From Methanomicrobiales archaeon (GTDB taxonomy: Archaea > Halobacteriota > Methanomicrobia > Methanomicrobiales > JACTUA01), in contig JAJRCO010000159.1 in NCBI GenBank assembly GCA_028678905.1, forward strand, positions 1-12,116: a stretch of 12,116 bases of DNA. The letters run 5' to 3'. The notes below the pieces were generated by a model. That model did not search any database. It saw only the letters and a list, made by a program, of their open reading frames with translations, and was not told the DNA's origin. The translations under genes were made by a program, and so were the position numbers. Of this stretch, positions 7,251 through 12,116 are shown piece after piece. Every line of letters starts with the position of its first letter. Position 1 is the first letter of the stretch.

Positions 7251-8473
7251 TGCATTGTTATCTGATGGCAAAACCGGAGGAAGAAGCGAACAGAGGCGGA
7301 AGAAAAATCGAGAACGGCGTGCCCCACATTGACCAGGAAAAAAAGGAATTGCTGCAGAACCTGGCCAGGGAACAGGGAACACCGATCTTCGTGATCGATC
7401 ATGAAAAAATCCGCGATAACTATCGGGAATTCAAAGAATACCTGCCTCACGTCCAGGCCTATTATGCGGTGAAGGCAAATTCGAATCCGGAGATCGTACG
7501 AACTCTCTATCAGATGGGCTCCAGCTTTGACGTGGCTTCCATGCCGGAGTTCATGATCGTCCACGAGAATATCAAGGACATGCCGGAGAAAGAGAGACAG
7601 GATTGGATCTGGGACAAGATCATCTACGCAAACACTATTAAACCGATCGAGACTCTGGTCGCCCTGGACCGCTATAAGCCCCTGGTCACCTTCGACAACA
7701 TCGAGGAGCTGAGGAAGATCCGCCAGCATGCCCCGCACGCAGGTCTCGTCCTGCGGATCCGGGTCCCCAATACCGGTTCGATGGTCGAGCTCTCGTCTAA
7801 GTTCGGTGCGCATCCAGGTGAAGCGGTGGACCTGATCGTGGAGGCCTTCCAGATGGGCCTCATCGTGGAGGGCTTGAGTTTCCACGTAGGAAGCCAGTGC
7901 ATCAATTTCGAAAACTATTTCCAGGCACTGCAGCTCTCCGCTAATATCCTGAAAGAGGCAGAAACCCGGGCAGGCCAGCGGATAAAAATTCTCGATATCG
8001 GAGGAGGATTCCCGGTCAAATATAATCCGAAAGTGAAATCCTTCCGGACCTTGGCCAGGAAACTGAATACCGAGATCAAGAGATTGTTCACTCCGGACAC
8101 CGAGATCCTTGCCGAACCAGGCAGATTCATGGTAGCCAATGCCTGTACGGTGGTGGCCAAGGTGATCGGCAAGGCCTTCCGAGATGGGAAGCCCTGCTAT
8201 TATATCGACGATGGGGTGTACCATACCTTCTCCGGGCAGGTATTTGACCACTGCAACTACCCGGTGGTCGCGTTCAAGGAGGGAGAACGGCAGATATCTG
8301 CGGTGTTCGGGCCCACCTGCGACGCCTTCGACACCATCACGCTCAGTGCAGATCTGCCGGAGCTGGAGATCGGGGATCTGGTGTACGCGGAAAATATCGG
8401 CGCCTATTCCCACGCCTCTTCCACCTACTTTAACGGGTTCCCTCCTGCCAAAGTCGTACACATCAACCGGTGA
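7250..8473 (+). CDS. Ornithine-type decarboxylase (fold III PLP enzyme)
   Basis: 407 residues of the alanine-racemase-fold (type III) amino-acid decarboxylase family. Likely reaction: L-ornithine to putrescine and CO2, PLP-dependent, in the cytosol. The PLP lysine is K75 in AYYAVKAN. Other marks are FHVGSQ (211-216), the Gly-rich phosphate loop DIGGGFP (249-255), EPGRF (289-293) and YIDDGVY (318-324). GPTCDAFD (354-361) matches the catalytic Cys-Asp box of ornithine decarboxylases rather than the CESGD box of diaminopimelate decarboxylase, and Y386 is in ENIGAY. Lysine could also be a substrate, as in some bacterial relatives. The start at 7250 overlaps the upstream stop (TAATG). No ribosome site precedes it, so it relies on coupling; ATG 7265 is an alternative that loses only five residues. 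It supplies the substrate for the upstream synthase. It ends 4 nt from the convergent glycosylase gene. Confidence 0.88.
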   Translation: MHCYLMAKPEEEANRGGRKIENGVPHIDQEKKELLQNLAREQGTPIFVIDHEKIRDNYREFKEYLPHVQAYYAVKANSNPEIVRTLYQMGSSFDVASMPEFMIVHENIKDMPEKERQDWIWDKIIYANTIKPIETLVALDRYKPLVTFDNIEELRKIRQHAPHAGLVLRIRVPNTGSMVELSSKFGAHPGEAVDLIVEAFQMGLIVEGLSFHVGSQCINFENYFQALQLSANILKEAETRAGQRIKILDIGGGFPVKYNPKVKSFRTLARKLNTEIKRLFTPDTEILAEPGRFMVANACTVVAKVIGKAFRDGKPCYYIDDGVYHTFSGQVFDHCNYPVVAFKEGERQISAVFGPTCDAFDTITLSADLPELEIGDLVYAENIGAYSHASSTYFNGFPPAKVVHINR

Positions 8474-8477
8474 ACCC

Positions 8478-9416
8478 CTAGTAGATGCGGGAGAGTGGGT
8501 ATATTGTTGCCAGCTTCTCCAGATCGTTTGCTACATAGACAAAGGCAAACCACTTCCATTTTCCAAACCGCCGGGTTAGAATATCAACCACCGCATCGAT
8601 CTCCCCTCGGGGGTTTTCCGGTGTGCGGCCGAGGAATAATTCGCTCATGAACGATACGCTCCAGACATCGAGTGGAAGCGAAGAGCGGCCCATGATAATC
8701 CCCGCAGAGTAAGGGCCGATCCCGGGAATTTCGGTCAGGAGCCGGATGGCCTCTTCTTCTGGCAAGGCGGCCAGTTCGCGGGTGGAGATGGGATGTTCGA
8801 CGAGATACCCTGCGGCCCGTACGAGGCGCTTGGCCCGGTATCCCAGCTTTGCTGTTTCCCACAACTCCTGGGGACTGACGGCCGCGATATCGGCAGGAAG
8901 CGGCCAGAGGATGACCTCTTTGCCCGCAAATTCGATGCGAGTTCCGTAGTGCTGAAGGAGGGCGGACATCATCTGGTCGCTGCGGGCCATGGGGGCCATC
9001 TGGAGAAGGATGGCCAGGATCGTGCGGCCGAACACGTCATCAAGCGTACCCAGTCTCATCCCATACAGGTCCTGCACCGTGATAGCGAGGATCGGTTCGT
9101 TCTCGGCAAAGCGGTAGAAGCCAATCAGGTCCTCCTCCCCTCCGAGACTATGCCACAGTATTGTCTGCAGCAATGAACGTCCATCTGGGGAGAGGGGCGA
9201 AGATGCATAGACGGTCACTTTCACCCGGTTCTCCGATGCGGATATCCGAAGACCTACCGGACAATCCTGAATATAGAGACCGCTCCATAGCACCCCCTCC
9301 TCGAAAATCTCTTCCGGGGTGGACCAGTACCAGCCGGCCGGTTTTGCCACGGTCCGAGAAAAATCGAACGGTACGGGAAGTGTCAAGGAGAGATGTTCGG
9401 TCTCCGATAATTCCAT
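8478..9416 (-). CDS. HhH-GPD DNA glycosylase (AlkA/OGG-like)
   Basis: 312 residues. It removes damaged bases in base-excision repair. The N-terminal half (about 1-115) is an OGG/AlkA-like beta domain. A helical HhH-GPD domain follows, with the helix-hairpin-helix LLTEIPGIGPYSAGIIM (226-242) and the catalytic Asp D250 in LPLDVWSVSF. The position where bifunctional OGG1/Nth enzymes carry their Schiff-base lysine is Y236 here, so a monofunctional, AlkA-like glycosylase acting through Asp is expected. The substrate (alkylated, deaminated or oxidised base) cannot be told from sequence. There is no iron-sulfur Cys cluster at the C-terminus. No ribosome site precedes ATG 9416; instead a TATA box at 9443-9450 predicts a transcript starting at or just before the ATG. 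It is convergent with the decarboxylase with a 4-nt gap. Confidence 0.88.
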   Translation of the reverse strand: MELSETEHLSLTLPVPFDFSRTVAKPAGWYWSTPEEIFEEGVLWSGLYIQDCPVGLRISASENRVKVTVYASSPLSPDGRSLLQTILWHSLGGEEDLIGFYRFAENEPILAITVQDLYGMRLGTLDDVFGRTILAILLQMAPMARSDQMMSALLQHYGTRIEFAGKEVILWPLPADIAAVSPQELWETAKLGYRAKRLVRAAGYLVEHPISTRELAALPEEEAIRLLTEIPGIGPYSAGIIMGRSSLPLDVWSVSFMSELFLGRTPENPRGEIDAVVDILTRRFGKWKWFAFVYVANDLEKLATIYPLSRIY

Positions 9417-9442
9417 GATGTGCAGTCAGGGGTCTTGCCAGG

Positions 9443-9450
9443 TATATAAG
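9443..9450 (-). promoter_or_regulatory. TATA box of the DNA glycosylase gene, leaderless geometry
   Basis: Minus-strand CTTATATA is close to the methanogen consensus. Its centre lies about 30 nt from ATG 9416, so initiation about 25 nt downstream falls within a few bases of the start codon. Absence of a ribosome site fits a leaderless message. Confidence 0.65.
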
Positions 9451-9557
9451 CTGAGGGTTGGACTGCCGGATTTAATCGTGAATCGCAGAAATCTCCCCGA
9501 AATCCTGGAAAAAACTGCGGTCCAGAACAAAAGAGAAAAAGAAAGAGTTTTGGGGAT

Positions 9558-9850
9558 CTACATTCCCGGCATCCCGCTCGTCGGCTTGGAACTCTGACCC
9601 TCCGCAGGTACGATATTCCATATTCCCATCATCACGATGTCCTCATGTTCGACAATGTGACCGTTGCACGTACCATCCCGGATAATCCATGACCGACGAG
9701 AAGAGTCGCTCTACCATCCTGGGGACGATCAGGTGTCTTCCAGGCGGGGGCTGTAGTGTAGAGCGATGCTTATATCGGGCTTCCGCCGCTGACGTGTCAT
9801 TTGAAGGGGCGATTCCGGACAGTGGCACAAGCAATAGAGGAAAAATGGTA
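9558..9850 (-). pseudogene. C-terminal remnant of a multicopper oxidase
   Basis: Minus-strand pieces in different frames recall the end of the last cupredoxin domain of a CotA/bilirubin-oxidase-like multicopper oxidase. In order: an APAWK segment (9732-9757) followed one frame over by DT, then LIVPRMVERLF, then MDYPGWYV (about 9670-9695). A frame change within the copper site follows, giving GHIVEHEDIVMM, then GIWNIVPAEGQ and a Met/Gly-rich end (SGMPGM) with TAG at 9558-9560. Family members carry W-K-D-T...P-G-x-Y-V-W-H-C-H-I-x-E-H-E-D-x-x-M-M here. In this copy the WHCH ligand stretch is damaged, so copper binding is lost. Upstream of about 9850 nothing convincing of the other domains remains. 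The identity rests on the HIxEHEDxxMM block plus ordered flanking pieces. Confidence 0.65.
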
Positions 9851-10174
9851 CGCCCAGTCTCATGAGGTCGGGGGGATAGCATTCCTCATGTATAAAACAA
9901 ATCCTCGAATCCAAGTGATCCTGCGGGATTGGAGCAGAATCTGGTGTCGTCACTCTCGAATCGATGGGTAACGTACACTGTCTTAGAGCATTTATGGAAA
10001 TGCCGACTTATCCGCTGCCCGTCACACGTTTTGCCTGTGAAGCGAATCGGGATTGATAGAAAGGAAGGCCAAAATAGAACTGCACACGTCTATTCAGCGC
10101 CCAGGAAGGAAATTCGCGGTTAATTTCTCCCGTTATAGATGAGTTATCTGGACATTTCCAACCATTACTGGAAG
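9851..10174. other. Gene-free stretch upstream of the RuBisCO gene
   Basis: About 320 nt without a supportable gene on either strand. A 64-codon plus frame (9929-10123) has no ribosome site or recognisable motif. The left part may be further decayed multicopper oxidase sequence, but I could not match it. Confidence 0.4.
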
Positions 10175-10183
10175 TTATTTAAT
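10175..10183 (+). promoter_or_regulatory. Putative TATA box of the RuBisCO gene
   Basis: TTATTTAAT lies 30-38 nt before ATG 10213. Initiation about 25 nt downstream would leave a leader of only a few nucleotides. No GGAGG-like site precedes the ATG, consistent with a very short leader. Confidence 0.5.
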
Positions 10184-10212
10184 CTTCTACTCCCTGTTAC
10201 CTACGATGTTTC

Positions 10213-11505
10213 ATGGCAATTGACTGGTATATGGATTTTGTCGATCTCGGATTTACTCCTTCCACGGACAATCTGGTCTGCCTCTATTATTTCGAAGCAG
10301 AGGAAGGAATCAGTGCCGAGGAGGCGGTGGGGCGCATCGCCTCAGAGAGCTCGACCGGCACCTGGACCACGCTCGCGACGCTTCCCCCGCGGATGAAGGA
10401 TCTCCAGGCAAAGGCCTTTGCCATAGACGGAAATTTTGTAAAAATCGCCTATCCGCTGGGACTCTGGGAGGAAGGAAACGCGGTTCAGCTGCTGAGCGGG
10501 ATTGCCGGTAACATCTTCGGGATGAAAGCTCTAAAGAACCTGCGTCTGATCGATGTTTCTCTACCCGCTGCGTACCTACAACATTTTAAGGGCCCCCATT
10601 TTGGAATGGATGGAATCCGGCGGATGATGGATATCCATGACCGTCCACTGCTAGGGGCGGTGCCGAAACCGAAAATTGGTTTCAGTGCAGAGGAGCACGC
10701 ACAGGTGGGTTTTGAGACCTGGATGGGGGGATTTGATTTCGTGAAGGATGATGAAAATCTCACCTCCACTCCCTTCAACCGGTTTGAAGATCGGGCTGCA
10801 GCGCTGGCAAAGCTGCGGGAGAAGGCCGAACAGATCACTGGGGAGAAGAAGTCGGCGTTCCTCAATATCACCGCGGATGTAGAGACCATGAAAAGGCGGG
10901 CAGAGCTGCTAGCAGATTCCGGCTGGAATTACGCGATGATCGATGTGGTGGTGGCTGGAACGGCGAGTGTAATGACCATGCGTGATTATTGTTCCGATCT
11001 GGGTCTCGCCATTCATGCACATCGGGCTATGCACGCCGCCTTTGACCGCAATCCTTACCATGGGATCTCCATGCAGTTTCTGGCCAAGATCATGCGTATG
11101 ATCGGGGTGACCCAGATCCACACCGGCACTGCCGTGGGAAAACTCGTGGGAACAAAAAAAGAAGTCACTATTCTTGCGGATGTGCTGCGGGAGCAGAAGA
11201 CCCGAGCGGCTGAACATCTGCTGCTAGATCAGGACTGGGGTAGGATTAAGAGCGCCTTTCCTGTGTCGTCCGGAGGGCTTCATCCGGGACTTGTTCCGGA
11301 CGTGCTAGATATCTACGGAATCGATCTCGTTCTCCTGGTGAGCGGGGGTGTCCATGGGCATCCGAAAGGAACAAGGGCGGGGGCACGTGCCACGGTCCAG
11401 GCAATAGAAGCATGGCAGGAAGGGATGTCTCTTGATGAAAAGGCCAAAAAGGCGCCTGAATTGCAGCAGGCTCTGGAAAAATGGGGATATTACCGGCCGA
11501 AATAA
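10213..11505 (+). CDS. rbcL: Form III (archaeal) ribulose-bisphosphate carboxylase
   Basis: 430 residues, the usual size for archaeal form III RuBisCO; no small subunit is expected. It carboxylates ribulose 1,5-bisphosphate to two 3-phosphoglycerates. All main catalytic positions are visible by comparison with the spinach enzyme. N-domain: E45 and T50-W51 (ASESSTGTW) and N100. Barrel: K152 and K154 (VPKPKIG), carbamylated K178 with D180 and E181 (FDFVKDDEN), H268, H270, R271 and H274 (HAHRAMH), loop-6 K310 (TAVGKLVG), S353-G354-G355, and SGGVHGHP (378-384). Hence it is active form III, not a form IV RuBisCO-like protein. In methanogens it serves either the AMP/nucleoside route or, with phosphoribulokinase, the reductive hexulose-phosphate pathway; neither partner is in this window, so the role is open. 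It appears monocistronic with its own promoter and a downstream inverted repeat. Confidence 0.96.
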   Translation: MAIDWYMDFVDLGFTPSTDNLVCLYYFEAEEGISAEEAVGRIASESSTGTWTTLATLPPRMKDLQAKAFAIDGNFVKIAYPLGLWEEGNAVQLLSGIAGNIFGMKALKNLRLIDVSLPAAYLQHFKGPHFGMDGIRRMMDIHDRPLLGAVPKPKIGFSAEEHAQVGFETWMGGFDFVKDDENLTSTPFNRFEDRAAALAKLREKAEQITGEKKSAFLNITADVETMKRRAELLADSGWNYAMIDVVVAGTASVMTMRDYCSDLGLAIHAHRAMHAAFDRNPYHGISMQFLAKIMRMIGVTQIHTGTAVGKLVGTKKEVTILADVLREQKTRAAEHLLLDQDWGRIKSAFPVSSGGLHPGLVPDVLDIYGIDLVLLVSGGVHGHPKGTRAGARATVQAIEAWQEGMSLDEKAKKAPELQQALEKWGYYRPK

Positions 11506-11527
11506 AAAATCCACACCGATTTTTAAA
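11505..11527 (+). terminator. Putative terminator after the RuBisCO gene
   Basis: AAAAATC (11505-11511) and GATTTTT (11518-11524) form a perfect 7-bp inverted repeat around a 6-nt loop, starting at the last base of the stop codon. The second arm is a T run of the kind archaeal RNA polymerase uses to stop. The stem is A/T-rich and weak, so the T run may matter more than the hairpin. Confidence 0.5.
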
Positions 11528-11668
11528 GCAACGTTTGCGATTCTTCAAACCTTAACCGTCTGAATCATCTGAAATAGGGAAGGGATCGCTGTCAGGAGAA
11601 CGATTCGGTGGGCATGACCCCGTGATGCGGGATCCGTCCAAGTTCCAATCTTCTGCGGGAATACCCAA

Positions 11669-11680
11669 ATCTATTTACCT
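11669..11680 (+). promoter_or_regulatory. Possible TATA region of the SRPBCC gene
   Basis: AATCTATTTACC is A/T-rich and lies about 30 nt upstream of the start candidates at 11706 and 11712, implying a very short leader. It is a poor match to the consensus TTTATATA. Confidence 0.3.
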
Positions 11681-11705
11681 TAAATTCTCCATCCATCGGC
11701 GAGGG

Positions 11706-12116
11706 ATGAGGATGGTCGGTTTTGATACAAGCGTTGATATCCACAGACCGGTGGGGCAGGTCTTTACCTATGTCGCCAATGGCGAGCATGGTTCCGCATG
11801 GAACTCGGCCGTGCAGGAGGTCGCTCCACTCACTACGGTTCCGGCACAAAAAGGTTCTCGCTATCGCATGATCCGGGATCTTCCGATAGGGAGAGTAGAG
11901 AATGTCTACGAGATCATCGAGTTTGTACCCGATCAGGTTCTCACCATACAGATCGTTTCGGGCCCGAATCCATTCATCTACCGGTATCATTTCTCTGAAA
12001 AAGGCGGGGTAACCACGATCGCCCTGCATGGTGAGGTGGCCCCGGAGGGGCTCCATGAGGTCCTTGGAGCAAGGGGACGTCTGATACCGGAAGCGATGCT
12101 GGCACGTTTGGTGAAA
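11706..12116 (+). CDS. SRPBCC (START/polyketide-cyclase-like) family protein, 3' end cut by window edge
   Basis: 137 codons are open to the right edge, with no stop reached. The pattern of a Bet v1-like fold is visible: a first strand (VGFDTSVDIHRPVGQVFTYV, 4-23), where P15-V16...V19-F20 is the usual P-x-x-x-V-(F/W) start of the first helix. Then comes a W32-N33 region, a GSRYRMIRD strand (50-58), and alternating strands ENVYEIIEFVPDQVLTIQ (65-82) and FIYRYHFSE (90-98). GGVTTIALHGEV (100-111) follows, before the C-terminal helix. Members bind hydrophobic ligands in a cavity; the ligand here is unknown. Two in-frame starts, 11706 and 11712, are 6 nt apart; GAGG lies between them, so the second may be used. 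The gene follows RuBisCO in the same direction but after 200 nt and a likely terminator, so a shared operon is unlikely. Confidence 0.8.
   Translation, partial: MRMVGFDTSVDIHRPVGQVFTYVANGEHGSAWNSAVQEVAPLTTVPAQKGSRYRMIRDLPIGRVENVYEIIEFVPDQVLTIQIVSGPNPFIYRYHFSEKGGVTTIALHGEVAPEGLHEVLGARGRLIPEAMLARLVK

Noticed and set aside
7247..8461. 404-codon open frame on the minus strand, opposite the decarboxylase
   Set aside because: It is the complement of a gene with clear PLP-enzyme motifs. Its translation has no recognisable family, and codon bias of the plus gene explains the absence of stops.
9929..10123. 64-codon plus frame upstream of RuBisCO
   Set aside because: No ribosome site, no motif or hydrophobic pattern, and an irregular composition; chance open frame.
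11592..12056. 154-codon minus frame opposite the SRPBCC gene
   Set aside because: The plus frame shows a coherent Bet v1-like strand pattern with a promoter-like upstream region; the minus translation shows none.

Overview
The window looks like part of a methanogenic archaeon's chromosome, most likely from the Methanomicrobiales. The reasons are a form III (archaeal) RuBisCO, A/T-rich TATA-like boxes about 25 nt upstream of expected transcript starts, short or absent leaders mixed with good GGAGG ribosome sites, and a soluble multi-PAS histidine kinase paired with a stand-alone receiver protein. The genus is an inference; no 16S or methanogenesis marker gene is present.

Layout. Positions 1-2825 (minus strand) hold a two-component pair: a 792-residue PAS(x4)-HisKA-HATPase kinase whose stop overlaps the start (ATGA) of a receiver-only response regulator cut by the left edge. 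Positions 2826-5588 are a decay belt. A frameshifted CPBP-like membrane protein (minus) and a heavily broken ABC-transporter ATPase (plus) flank an intact four-helix membrane protein (minus) and a tiny two-helix membrane protein (plus). Positions 5808-8473 (plus) hold a two-gene operon, homospermidine synthase then an ornithine/DAP-decarboxylase-fold enzyme. Read together they form a pathway: ornithine to putrescine, then two putrescines to homospermidine. A convergent HhH-GPD DNA glycosylase (minus, 8478-9416) ends 4 nt from the operon and has a TATA box placed for a leaderless transcript. Positions 9558-10212 hold the C-terminal debris of a multicopper oxidase and otherwise unexplained sequence. 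Positions 10213-11505 (plus) hold an intact form III RuBisCO with all key active-site residues, followed by a small inverted repeat with a T run. At 11706 a SRPBCC-fold protein begins and runs off the right edge.

The notable points are the archaeal polyamine operon, three independent gene ruins within 7 kb surrounded by intact genes, and a kinase that has amplified one PAS domain, with a 47-bp stretch still identical between two copies. I found no CRISPR array, tRNA, rRNA or intact mobile element, and no clear evidence for an entirely new system.
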